A DNA stretch of 20,493 bases from an uncultured Bacteroidales bacterium (GCA_900554845.1 USIY01000018.1:1-20493), one strand, 5' to 3'; positions 8,164-16,223 are shown, numbered from the stretch's first letter. Notes: generated from the letters alone by a model not told the origin. A program made the numbers and translations.

Positions 8164-10638
8164 ATGCAATCTAAAGATTTGATTGTTAGTATGATGATGG
8201 CCGCGTTCCTTGGGACAGGGAGCGCGGCTTTCGCAGTTGGGAAATATCGAGCCGATTTCAACCGAGGATGGAAGTTCTCCCAGGACTCCGTGAACTGGCG
8301 TGTATTGGATCTTCCGCATGATTGGGCGATCGAAGGGGATTTCAGCGCGGATAATCCTTCCGGTGCCGGAGGAGGAGCCTTGCCTGGCGGCATAGGATAC
8401 TATACCAAGACGTTCTCGGCCGGAAATAACAATGGCGACAAACGTCTGTTCATTGATTTCGACGGATCATTCATGAATACTTCCGTATGGATCAACGGAC
8501 ATCTTCTCGGAACGCGTCCTTACGGATATTCTTCCTTCAGTTACGATCTGACACCATATATAAAATCAGGTGAAAACACCATATCAGTAAAGGTAGACAA
8601 CTCGTTGCAGCCTAACTCTCGTTGGTATTCGGGTTGCGGCATATACAGAAACGTGTGGCTGCGCGAACGCGGTGCCGTGCATGTGCCGTTGTGGGGCCAG
8701 CATGTGGTCCCTTATGACATTTCGAAAGAGGGTGCGAAAGTAAAAGTTGCAACAAATGTGGTAAACACCGGCAAGAAGGCAGAGTTGATCAACGTCGTGA
8801 CACAGCTTTTTGCCCCTGACGGCAGATCGGTGGCGAGCGTCACGGTGCCGATGATGTTGAAAGCCGGTGAAGAGAAAGTATGCGATCAGATTCTGGCAGT
8901 GTCGAATCCGGCCCTGTGGAGTGTCGACGCTCCGAATCTTTACACGGTCCGTACCGTCGTTGACCGGAAAGGGAAGGTTCTGGACCGCTGCGAGACAACC
9001 ACAGGTTTCCGCACATTGCGCTATGATGCCGCAAAAGGATTTTTTCTGAATGATTCCGCGATGAAAATCAACGGAGTCTGTCTGCATCATGACGCGGGAG
9101 CTCTTGGAGCGGTGGTGAACCGCCGTGCCATACAGAGGCAGTTGGAAATTATGAAGGAAATGGGTGTGAACGCCATTCGTACCACGCATAATCCACCGGC
9201 TCCCGAATTGCTTGAACTGTGCGACAGCATGGGTCTGATGGTGCAGGACGAGTTTTTCGACATGTGGCGCAAGCGTAAGACCGAATATGATTATTCCCGC
9301 TACTTCAACGAGTGGCATGAACGGGATCTTACGGATCAGATGAAGCGCGATAGAAACCATCCCTCCGTGATACAGTGGAGCATAGGCAACGAAGTGCTGG
9401 AACAGTGGAGTGACGCTAACGCCGATACATTGAGTCTGGCGGAAGCCAATCTGATTCTTAACTTCGGTCACAGCAAAGATATGCTCGCTGATCAGGACTC
9501 CGGCATGTCGGTGAATTCACTGCTGACCAAGAAACTTGTGGACATGACGCATGCTCTTGACTCAACTCGTCTGGTCACAGCAGGCTGCAATGAACCGGAT
9601 CCGGGCAACCATCTGTTTCGTTCCGGTGCGCTGGACATCATAGGCTATAATTACCATAATGATAATTTCAGGGATGTACCCAGAAATTTCCCCGGCAAGC
9701 CATTTGTCATAACAGAATCGGTATCGGGCCTTATGACCCGCGGGGCATACATAATGCCGTCGGATTCAATGTATATATGGCCTGAGCGTTGGAACAAACC
9801 GTTCCATCGCGAAGTGATGGAATGCAGCAGCTATGACAACAATCATGTGCCATGGGGTTCGACTCATGAGCGCACAATGCGCGACGTTCAGGAGAACGAC
9901 TTCATAATGGGTCAGTTTGTATGGACCGGGTTCGATTATATCGGCGAGCCCACTCCTTACGGTTTCCCCGCGCGCAGCTCGTTCTTCGGCATCGTGGATC
10001 TGGCGGGAATTCCCAAGGACATATATTACATGTATCAGAGCCAGTGGCGTCCTGACAAGACAGTGCTTCATCTCTTCCCGCATTGGAATTGGAAAGAGGG
10101 TCAGGATGTCGACATGTGGGCATATTACAACAATGCCGACGAGGTTGAACTTTTCCTTAACGGAAAGTCCCGGGGCATAAAGACGATGCCGGCCGACAAA
10201 TACCATGTAATGTGGCGTCTGAAGTTCGAGCCTGGCGAATTGACCGCCGTGAGTCGTAAGGACGGAAAGGAAGTGGCCCGGCAGACTATCCGTACCGCCG
10301 GCGCTCCGGCGCAGATACGGCTGACTCCCGACCGCAACATCATAAAGAAGGATGGTTATGATCTGAGCTATGTGCTTGTGGAGGTGCTTGACAAAGACGG
10401 CAACCTTTGTCCGTGGGCAGACAACGAGATTACTTTCAATGTGTCGGGTGCGGGTAAGAATGTGGGCGTCGACAACGGATCTCCCATTTCCATGGAGCGT
10501 TTCAAGGCGGATCATCGTAAGGCGTTCTACGGAAAGGCAATGCTGATAGTGCAGTCTGACGGTACCGCCGGCAATATCAATGTGAAAGCTACAAGTCCCA
10601 AGCTGAAAGCTGCGGAAACTACTATAACCGCACACTGA
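8164..10638 (+). CDS. Secreted GH2 enzyme, probable beta-galactosidase
   Basis: An 824-residue retaining exo-glycosidase. Residues 1-24 are a signal peptide (cleavage after SAAFA). Next come the sugar-binding jelly-roll (about 28-195, with NRGWKF, LPHDWAIEGDF and GSFMNTSVWINGHLLG), the Ig-like domain (about 197-300) and the TIM barrel (about 302-600). The barrel has acid/base E410 in IQWSIGNE and nucleophile E518 in FVITES. A DUF4982 domain (about 635-695) and a Big-like C5 domain (about 710-824) follow. This is the common Bacteroidetes beta-galactosidase architecture. Beta-glucuronidase or another GH2 specificity is possible but less likely. It lies downstream of and in the same operon as the GH31 gene, and ends 13 nt before a strong terminator. 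Together the two enzymes could strip beta-galactosyl and then alpha-xylosyl side groups. Confidence 0.9.
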   Translation: MQSKDLIVSMMMAAFLGTGSAAFAVGKYRADFNRGWKFSQDSVNWRVLDLPHDWAIEGDFSADNPSGAGGGALPGGIGYYTKTFSAGNNNGDKRLFIDFDGSFMNTSVWINGHLLGTRPYGYSSFSYDLTPYIKSGENTISVKVDNSLQPNSRWYSGCGIYRNVWLRERGAVHVPLWGQHVVPYDISKEGAKVKVATNVVNTGKKAELINVVTQLFAPDGRSVASVTVPMMLKAGEEKVCDQILAVSNPALWSVDAPNLYTVRTVVDRKGKVLDRCETTTGFRTLRYDAAKGFFLNDSAMKINGVCLHHDAGALGAVVNRRAIQRQLEIMKEMGVNAIRTTHNPPAPELLELCDSMGLMVQDEFFDMWRKRKTEYDYSRYFNEWHERDLTDQMKRDRNHPSVIQWSIGNEVLEQWSDANADTLSLAEANLILNFGHSKDMLADQDSGMSVNSLLTKKLVDMTHALDSTRLVTAGCNEPDPGNHLFRSGALDIIGYNYHNDNFRDVPRNFPGKPFVITESVSGLMTRGAYIMPSDSMYIWPERWNKPFHREVMECSSYDNNHVPWGSTHERTMRDVQENDFIMGQFVWTGFDYIGEPTPYGFPARSSFFGIVDLAGIPKDIYYMYQSQWRPDKTVLHLFPHWNWKEGQDVDMWAYYNNADEVELFLNGKSRGIKTMPADKYHVMWRLKFEPGELTAVSRKDGKEVARQTIRTAGAPAQIRLTPDRNIIKKDGYDLSYVLVEVLDKDGNLCPWADNEITFNVSGAGKNVGVDNGSPISMERFKADHRKAFYGKAMLIVQSDGTAGNINVKATSPKLKAAETTITAH

Positions 10639-10651
10639 TGCTGAAAACTGG

Positions 10652-10695
10652 ATGAAATAATCCCCGGAGGCTGAGGCTTCCGGGGATTATTTCAT
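10652..10695. terminator. Strong bidirectional intrinsic terminator between convergent operons
   Basis: Perfect 16-bp arms, ATGAAATAATCCCCGG (10652-10667) and its complement (10680-10695), flank a 12-nt loop that can itself pair as AGGC-TGAG-GCTT. The GC core with an A/T outer stem gives a T-rich 3' side on both strands. It lies 13 nt after the GH2 stop and about 65 nt after the stop of the oncoming fimbrillin gene, so it can end both operons. Confidence 0.85.
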
Positions 10696-10760
10696 GGAAG
10701 AGGCGGGAGAAATGGGAATTTTATGTGGCGGATGTGAGGGATAGCGCGCTGATTTATTGA

Positions 10761-11795
10761 TCAGGGCAACGGTTCGTCAATGTTCCCATATTCATCGACG
10801 GTTACATTTTGGTCGAACTGAATCCAGCCCTCGTTGTCAGGAACTCCTACAGATATGGTATAGGCATACAGGTAACCGAGCTTCCACTGATTGTCGGTGG
10901 CTTTGATCGGCACATAAATGTCGTCGCTCTGACCTTCCCGTGGCCATACCTGCAGCTGTGAATCGGCATCATATATCGTAGCGTTTATTCTCAAGTAAAC
11001 GCCGTTTTGCTCGCGCTCTGACGCCTGTTTGACTTCCTGGGGCAATACAAACTGATTCCCGGCAGACATCAACAGCACAGGCTGGGAGCCGATGAAATCC
11101 GATGCAACGGAGTTGATCAGCATATCCGTGGGAGTCTTGTGGTTGTTCCATTTTCCAACGGCCTTCGTTATATCGAAATCGGTTGTGGATTCACGAGGAA
11201 ATTTGAAATCTGCCACACTCATGGTGTTGACCAGATTGACATTCGAAATCTTGACTTTTATGCTCTGATCCTCTTTGGCCTTGAATTTGAATGAAAGGCG
11301 AGCGAGCGCATGGCGGAAATTGATTTTCACCTGAGTGGTCTGGCTATATGCCTGATCCATGTTCACGGCATACAGCAGGTCAGTTTTATATCCGTTGATA
11401 AAGCCGGGAATATCAGGATTCTTGGAATCCATACCGATGTTTCCTTCAGCTGCGGTGTTGGTGACTATCTGAGGACTGTAGGCATAGAAGTTCAAAGTCT
11501 TGCCCACAGGCCAGAACTGTACGGGTGTATATGTCCAGAGGTTTCCCGTTTTGTTCACTTCCACACCGTTCATGAAAGGAGTGGTCTCGCCCTCCACGAA
11601 GCTATATACCCGGAAATTGTTGAGTGTGGAGGTGGTTGTTACTCCTTCCGTCAATGCTCGGGTTGTGGTCTGAGGTACGGCGGCTGTAAAGCTGATGGCT
11701 TTGTCGGAATAGGTTATGTCGCTGTCTTTGTCCTTGGAGCAGGATGCCGTCAGTCCTGCGAGCGCCAATCCTATCAATAGATAATTTGTTTTCAT
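10761..11795 (-). CDS. Fimbrillin-like (Mfa_like_1 type) surface lipoprotein, last gene of the operon
   Basis: 344 residues. A lipoprotein signal ends at C19 (AGLTASC) and is followed by the acidic tail SKDKDSD, a type of sequence that in Bacteroidetes often directs lipoproteins to the cell surface. One fimbrillin domain follows: DKAISFTAAVPQ, then LWTYTPVQFWPVGKTLNFYAYSP, then INFRHALARLSFKF, FKFPRESTTDFD and FVLPQEV. R46 in TTTRAL stands between the first strand and the domain body, where type V pilins are cut by an arginine protease before strand exchange. It is closest to the N-terminal half of the 692-residue protein. It is separated by 106 nt from the 370-residue gene, the widest gap in the operon, so it may be expressed at a different level. 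It could be a pilus subunit or an adhesive lipoprotein; no ligand is predictable. Confidence 0.85.
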   Translation of the reverse strand: MKTNYLLIGLALAGLTASCSKDKDSDITYSDKAISFTAAVPQTTTRALTEGVTTTSTLNNFRVYSFVEGETTPFMNGVEVNKTGNLWTYTPVQFWPVGKTLNFYAYSPQIVTNTAAEGNIGMDSKNPDIPGFINGYKTDLLYAVNMDQAYSQTTQVKINFRHALARLSFKFKAKEDQSIKVKISNVNLVNTMSVADFKFPRESTTDFDITKAVGKWNNHKTPTDMLINSVASDFIGSQPVLLMSAGNQFVLPQEVKQASEREQNGVYLRINATIYDADSQLQVWPREGQSDDIYVPIKATDNQWKLGYLYAYTISVGVPDNEGWIQFDQNVTVDEYGNIDEPLP

Positions 11796-11870
11796 TTATT
11801 TAGGGTTTGATTGATTAAATTTATAGTGTTTTTCATATATAATGCTTACGATATCCTTATATATAGAACA

Positions 11871-11889
11871 AACTCAATTTAAATGAGTT
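11871..11889 (-). other. Small AT-rich hairpin between the last two fimbrillin-like genes
   Basis: AACTCA (11871-11876) and TGAGTT (11884-11889) form a 6-bp stem around a 7-nt loop, 12 nt past the stop of the upstream gene. On the transcribed strand it is followed by TGTTC rather than a T run, so at best it is a weak terminator or an RNA-processing or stability element. Confidence 0.25.
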
Positions 11890-11901
11890 CTTGATTTGTC
11901 G

Positions 11902-13014
11902 TCAATATTCCGAGACTTTAACAGAAAGCTCGTTCTTCCTTTCGCCCCGGGTGTCGCCGGAAGTCGGCAAAGTGCCTTGTTTCAGTATTCGGACCGTGTA
12001 ATGGTAATCATAACCGGAGAGCCATTCGGAATGGTCGAGACGCTCGTCGAGCAACGGGAAATATATATACGCATATCCGGAATTAAGCCCTCCCGGACCC
12101 AATAATTGGTAGGGGGTGAACTGATTCGGCCATATACGTTGTCCGTCTTCCGTGCGGATTAGCTTGCAAAGCACCCGGATTGCTGTCCCTACGATGTAGC
12201 CGTTGTTTTCTATGACAGGTTCGAAAGGTATGGGGATATAAAAGTAATTGTTGCCCGTGCACAGTCTCGCCGGAACAGTCGTCAACGGGACTTCCTGTCC
12301 ATCGCCGGACTGGAAATATGGAACTATCTGGTATCGGTTGCTTAGATGATGATACCAACAATTTTTGAATTGGTCCGTATCCGTACGGTCGGTTGTGGAT
12401 TCCTTGGGCAACATGAAGGTCCCGCTGCCGGCTACATCGTAAAGGTCAATCCCTTTTACAACTACCGTTGTCAAAGGAATATCGGCCGCGATATCAAGCT
12501 GCACGCGTGCCATACAGTGGCGGAAATTCAGTCTTATTATGCCCTCGTCACGTGTGGCGTCGCGCCTCACGGCAACACATAGATCTTGATCGGCGGCACT
12601 CACTTGTTTCCCGTCGACCATGCGCGTCACGTTGTACTGCACCGAACTCCAGAAGTCCCATTGGCTTACGGAGATTTTGTAGGAGGCGGGATAAACGGCT
12701 TCGATGTTTACGGGTGTGTCGGGCCATTTCACTGGATCGTCGTATACCCATGAATTTTTTTCGGTGCGGTGTACATAAGCACCGTCCATTATTATCTCGC
12801 GGTTGCCCTCAGTCTTGTAGGCATAAGCACGAAAGTCAGGAATATTTTCTGTGGTCACGGTTCCTGTCGTATCGGCTCCCGAGGTTGTCATGACATCGAA
12901 GTCTAAATTCCCGGTATGTACGGGTTCGTCAGGACCGGAATTGCTGTCCCTGTCGCAGGATGCTGTCGCAGCCATAACCGCAAGCAACGGCAATATGTAG
13001 CGCGTTATTTTCAT
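11902..13014 (-). CDS. Fimbrillin-like surface lipoprotein lacking the arginine site
   Basis: 370 residues. The lipobox ends at C20 (MAATASC), followed by DRDSN and an acidic, proline-containing linker. The fimbrillin-fold motifs are recognisable but diverged: FRAYAYKTEGN, then SWVYDDPVKWPDTPVNIEAVYP, then RLNFRHCMARVQLDI, FMLPKESTTDRTD and FYIPIPF. Unlike the 344-residue protein and the first half of the 692-residue protein, residues 33-60 hold no arginine before the FRAYAY strand, so protease-driven strand exchange of the usual kind looks unavailable. This would fit a tip or anchor role rather than a polymerising subunit, which is inference. The start ATG at 13014 follows the 692-residue gene after only 11 nt, so the two are surely cotranscribed. 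Confidence 0.85.
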   Translation of the reverse strand: MKITRYILPLLAVMAATASCDRDSNSGPDEPVHTGNLDFDVMTTSGADTTGTVTTENIPDFRAYAYKTEGNREIIMDGAYVHRTEKNSWVYDDPVKWPDTPVNIEAVYPASYKISVSQWDFWSSVQYNVTRMVDGKQVSAADQDLCVAVRRDATRDEGIIRLNFRHCMARVQLDIAADIPLTTVVVKGIDLYDVAGSGTFMLPKESTTDRTDTDQFKNCWYHHLSNRYQIVPYFQSGDGQEVPLTTVPARLCTGNNYFYIPIPFEPVIENNGYIVGTAIRVLCKLIRTEDGQRIWPNQFTPYQLLGPGGLNSGYAYIYFPLLDERLDHSEWLSGYDYHYTVRILKQGTLPTSGDTRGERKNELSVKVSEY

Positions 13015-13025
13015 GACTTAAGAGA

Positions 13026-15104
13026 TCAAGGGTTGAACCAGCGGTCATCCACGACATTGCTCATGTTGAAGTCGGAGAAAACACGCAAGTGAATACGTAA
13101 ATTGCTGTTGGTATATGTTTTCCCTGCGCGGTAATCATCGCCTGTGAATGTAGAGTTTGGAATGCCCGCCTGAATATCATATACATAGGAATATCCCGGA
13201 TGCCACTCCATATCTTTGTCGGTCAAGGGAAAATAAAGGTAAGCGTCGCCGTATTTCGCATTGTATCCGGCTTCATTGCCTGCTGTAGGCCATATCACTG
13301 TCTCATTGCCATCATCATCTGTCCGGACAAATTTCGCTCTAAGGAACAGGAATTGTCCTGTTGCTGTCTGATCCGGGATATTCGGCACGCGGTTCCAGAC
13401 AGATACGTTCTGGGGTATCACGAATACCTGAGGACCGAGTATGCACGCCGGCGTAAACCCTGTGCCGTCGTAGTCTTGCAGAGGTTTGTCGCGCGACAGC
13501 TGGATTATTCCGGGCTCTTTTGCATCCCAGTTGCTAAGTTCCAGGCTGTTGGCATGCCGGGTGCTCATCGGGGGCAAAGTAAAGTCTCCGACAGTGTAAT
13601 TTGTGCGGAAGAATGTGCCCCGTACTCTCATCGTAACGTTTTCCCAGTGATTTGTGGAGTAATAAATGGTTACTTGCGCCAATGCATGACGGAAGTACAT
13701 CGGGACCGGATGGTCAATATATCCTTGTCCCGGCGTTACGGCGATCTGCAGATCCCCCGAGCCGTTCAAGCCTCCGACATTTCCAACGTTGTAGTTGAGT
13801 ATCCTGAAGGGAATACTGTTGTCCGGTTGGACATCAACGGTGTATTTATTGCGGTTCTCGTCGCTGATCCATCCGGCTTCCGCTATGCCGAAGAAGTTGG
13901 AGATAGTTTCTGGCCACGCTGCCATGGGACTGTAATTCCATGAGGAGCCGTCGCGACTTACCGTCGCGTCATTTATGAGGAACTTGTCGGAATTGACGCA
14001 CCACAGCCGGAAACTCGTGAACTTGGCCTCATTTGTATTCTCAGGCAAAACCGCACCGGTGTGAATGTATTGCGCGGGGAAAGGATCATGAGGAATGTCC
14101 AGAAAGTCACGGTACTCGTCGACTGTGATATAGAATTCCATATATTCATCAGAAGAAGGTTTCTGAATGGAGACTGTGTAATTATAAGCCATTCCCGGAA
14201 TCCATTCGGGAACTTTGTCCGTTTTGACAGGGATATACATATATGCCGTGCCGGTGGCGGCGTCATATCCCGGTTCATTATGGTTCAACGGCCACAGGGT
14301 GCGGTCGCCCTTGACTATGCGGCAACGCACCTGCAGGCGTGTGTCGTCATTGAGTCCCTGTGGAATTGCAAACATATATCCAGAACTGTTCGGGACCGCG
14401 GGAGTGTCTCCGATACCCGTGAAGATATCTTCGTTTATTGTTACGTCGCGGCTGTTTTTAAGGTCAGACCATGTTCCGGTGTTCTGGGTGATGTCTCCCG
14501 GATTGGTGGTGGAGCGCGGAAAGCGGAATGATCCCTCGGTACTGATGCTTTGCAAAGTCACGTCCCCTATATCTATTGTGAAGTCGCTGTCCGGAGCACG
14601 TCGGAAACTAAACTGGACTCTCGACAATGCATGGCGGAAGTTGATTTTTACCTGGCTCGTCTCCGCATCGAGTCCCATGTTGACTCCATAGAGGAGGTCC
14701 ACCTTGCCGTCGTTCCGGAAGTCCGGTATGTCGGGGCCGTTTCCCGATGGGTCAAGAGCGCCGGACTGAAACCGGTCGCGTGTCGGGCTATAACTGTAAA
14801 AGTTCAGCTTATGGCCGACGGGCCACATGCTGACCGGTGAATATGTCCATAACCCTTGAGAGCTCTTTGTGACATGCACGTCGTTCATGTAGCTTTCATG
14901 ACTGTCTGCGATGAAACTGTAGACTGTGAACTCTTGCAGAGTGCCTGTGGTCTGAACGCCTCGGGAATCGGGATTCTGAGGTGCGTAGGCTGTAAAAGAG
15001 ATAGCCCGGTCGGTAGTCGGGACCGACACGGGATCCTCTTTGCCGCATCCTGTCAGAACGCACATGAGGAAAATCACTATATTAGCATATCTGTTCACAG
15101 TCAA
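13026..15104 (-). CDS. Double-domain fimbrillin-like lipoprotein (two tandem Mfa_like_1 units)
   Basis: 692 residues, about twice the length of a normal fimbrillin. The lipobox ends at C20 (VLTGC) followed by GKED. Unit 1 (about 30-336) reads DRAISFTAYAPQ, with R48 in DSRG, then LWTYSPVSMWPVGHKLNFYSYSP, then INFRHALSRVQFSFR, FRFPRSTTN and FAIPQGL. Unit 2 (about 345-680) reads FTSFRLWCVN, SWNYSPMAAWPE, MYFRHALAQVTIYYS, FTLPPMSTRH and FVIPQNV. Unit 2 has no signal or lipobox of its own and no matching arginine. The start is not ATG: TTG at 15104 overlaps the stop of the upstream gene as TTGA, and GTG at 15098 is the alternative. Both give a workable lipoprotein signal. The TTGA overlap implies translational coupling to the DUF5119 gene. 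Confidence 0.85.
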   Translation of the reverse strand: MTVNRYANIVIFLMCVLTGCGKEDPVSVPTTDRAISFTAYAPQNPDSRGVQTTGTLQEFTVYSFIADSHESYMNDVHVTKSSQGLWTYSPVSMWPVGHKLNFYSYSPTRDRFQSGALDPSGNGPDIPDFRNDGKVDLLYGVNMGLDAETSQVKINFRHALSRVQFSFRRAPDSDFTIDIGDVTLQSISTEGSFRFPRSTTNPGDITQNTGTWSDLKNSRDVTINEDIFTGIGDTPAVPNSSGYMFAIPQGLNDDTRLQVRCRIVKGDRTLWPLNHNEPGYDAATGTAYMYIPVKTDKVPEWIPGMAYNYTVSIQKPSSDEYMEFYITVDEYRDFLDIPHDPFPAQYIHTGAVLPENTNEAKFTSFRLWCVNSDKFLINDATVSRDGSSWNYSPMAAWPETISNFFGIAEAGWISDENRNKYTVDVQPDNSIPFRILNYNVGNVGGLNGSGDLQIAVTPGQGYIDHPVPMYFRHALAQVTIYYSTNHWENVTMRVRGTFFRTNYTVGDFTLPPMSTRHANSLELSNWDAKEPGIIQLSRDKPLQDYDGTGFTPACILGPQVFVIPQNVSVWNRVPNIPDQTATGQFLFLRAKFVRTDDDGNETVIWPTAGNEAGYNAKYGDAYLYFPLTDKDMEWHPGYSYVYDIQAGIPNSTFTGDDYRAGKTYTNSNLRIHLRVFSDFNMSNVVDDRWFNP

Positions 15105-16063
15105 TTTGTCAATTCAATATTCTCTACATGCCAGTTGTCGACATCTACGTCCATACCGCTTCCCATATCCCCTCCAGGTGTGTTTTCGGGCAATTCTATC
15201 CCGCTTACTCTTATAGTCAGAAACATTCGGTCGGCGTTTTTGTTTATCTGGTCCGACACATCGAAATTATAGACTTTCTTTTCTTTGTTGTTAAGCCATA
15301 TATATATGCTCAGGATGTGTTTGGCATCCGCTGAGGCGGGACCGAAATTAAAAAACGATCCTGACAGTCTGTTGCCGTCGACCGCCATACTTCCGGGCAT
15401 TGACACGGGAGAGTCCATAGGAAGGAGAGTGGTGAGGTACTTCCCTGCGGCGAGTCCTGATAGAGAGAAACTGCATGCCGACACGGATCCGATGTTCTTT
15501 ATTTCCTCGGCAATAACAGTGTAATTCGGAGTAAAAAGTCGTGGTTTCATATGGATTATTTGCTCCATATGCGACATGCCGATATTTTCTGTCGTGTCGG
15601 CTGCATAAATGGGGTCCGGTTCCTGCCGTACCGGTTCGGAAACAGTTCGGGGCGGTTCGGCGCCTCGAAACTTCTCGGCTACAGCCTCCAGCATGGATCC
15701 CGGGTATGTATATGCATAAAGTCCCTGGAAGTTGTCAAGACCTCCGAAAATCACGGATCTTGTGTCATTGTTCATTGCAACGATGGAATAATTCCCGTCG
15801 GGCACATCCACATAACCTCCTTGGGGTGTAAGCTCGAAACGCCAGTAATCGGTATGGTCGGTGGGATACAGAAGTATTGTCATTCCTTCCGGATCCGTCA
15901 TTCCGGGATGCCCTGCTTCATTCCAGTGGAATTCCACACGCGTGTTGGCGCATGGCTCAAGATCCTCCAGGATGCGCCACCTGTCGCATCCTGTGGACAT
16001 CCAGAGGGCAAAAGAACATAATGCCAATAATATTCCGGCTCCACGCACGCGCATATAGTTCAT
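15101..16063 (-). CDS. DUF5119-family lipoprotein, first gene of the fimbrillin operon
   Basis: 320 residues. The signal ends at C26 (LWMSTGC) followed by DRWRILEDLE. The N-terminal half matches the DUF5119 style: VEFHWNEAGHP, DPEGMTILLYPTD, then VPDGNYSIVAMNNDT and VIFGGLDNF. Genes of this family commonly sit next to fimbrillin-like genes in Bacteroidales, and I infer an accessory or anchoring role on the cell surface. No enzymatic motif is visible. The start at 16063 (ATG) is chosen over the in-frame ATG at 16054; both leave a complete signal peptide. It is the first gene of the operon and its stop overlaps the start of the next gene. Confidence 0.75.
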   Translation of the reverse strand: MNYMRVRGAGILLALCSFALWMSTGCDRWRILEDLEPCANTRVEFHWNEAGHPGMTDPEGMTILLYPTDHTDYWRFELTPQGGYVDVPDGNYSIVAMNNDTRSVIFGGLDNFQGLYAYTYPGSMLEAVAEKFRGAEPPRTVSEPVRQEPDPIYAADTTENIGMSHMEQIIHMKPRLFTPNYTVIAEEIKNIGSVSACSFSLSGLAAGKYLTTLLPMDSPVSMPGSMAVDGNRLSGSFFNFGPASADAKHILSIYIWLNNKEKKVYNFDVSDQINKNADRMFLTIRVSGIELPENTPGGDMGSGMDVDVDNWHVENIELTN

Positions 16064-16080
16064 AAGTTTTCTTATTTATT

Positions 16081-16142
16081 AAAAAACAACCTCCGTGATT
16101 GTAATGTTCAGACCTCGTCCATGAGTCAGAGTCGGAGGTCCG
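16081..16142 (-). promoter_or_regulatory. Leader of the fimbrillin operon with two mutually exclusive hairpins (possible attenuator)
   Basis: On the minus strand, the segment GACCTCCG (16140-16133) can pair with GAGGTC (16116-16111) over 6 bp, or with CGGAGGT (16095-16089) over 7 bp. The second pairing is followed after TG by TTTTTT (16086-16081), as in a terminator. The two stems share the same left arm and cannot form together. The loops are large (18 and 37 nt), so stability is uncertain. A near-match -7 box on the minus strand (TTATTTTG, 16202-16195, one mismatch) could supply the transcript. Confidence 0.3.
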
Positions 16143-16223
16143 GCGTTAAGGAACCCGGATTGAACGATTGTCGAACCTAAGTAAAAAAATCATTCAAAAT
16201 AAGGATGAATGAAGGAAATTTAG

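Noticed and set aside
8584..9471. 295-codon antisense open frame inside the GH2 gene
   Set aside because: Shadow of a well-supported GH2 coding sequence; the product has no signal, motif or family resemblance.
13200..13943. 247-codon + strand open frame opposite the double fimbrillin gene
   Set aside because: The minus-strand frame carries all fimbrillin motifs; the opposite frame shows none and has no promoter or neighbour logic.
16089..16139. Inverted repeats ACCTCCG / CGGAGGT as the ends of an invertible promoter for the fimbrillin operon
   Set aside because: The arms are only 7 bp, the 37-nt segment between them holds no promoter-like box, and no invertase gene is nearby. Leader RNA pairing explains them better.
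16110..16180. tRNA-like remnant or attachment site (GGTTCGAC-like stretch on the minus strand)
   Set aside because: No cloverleaf, acceptor stem or anticodon arm can be drawn, and no integrase or duplicated end is seen.
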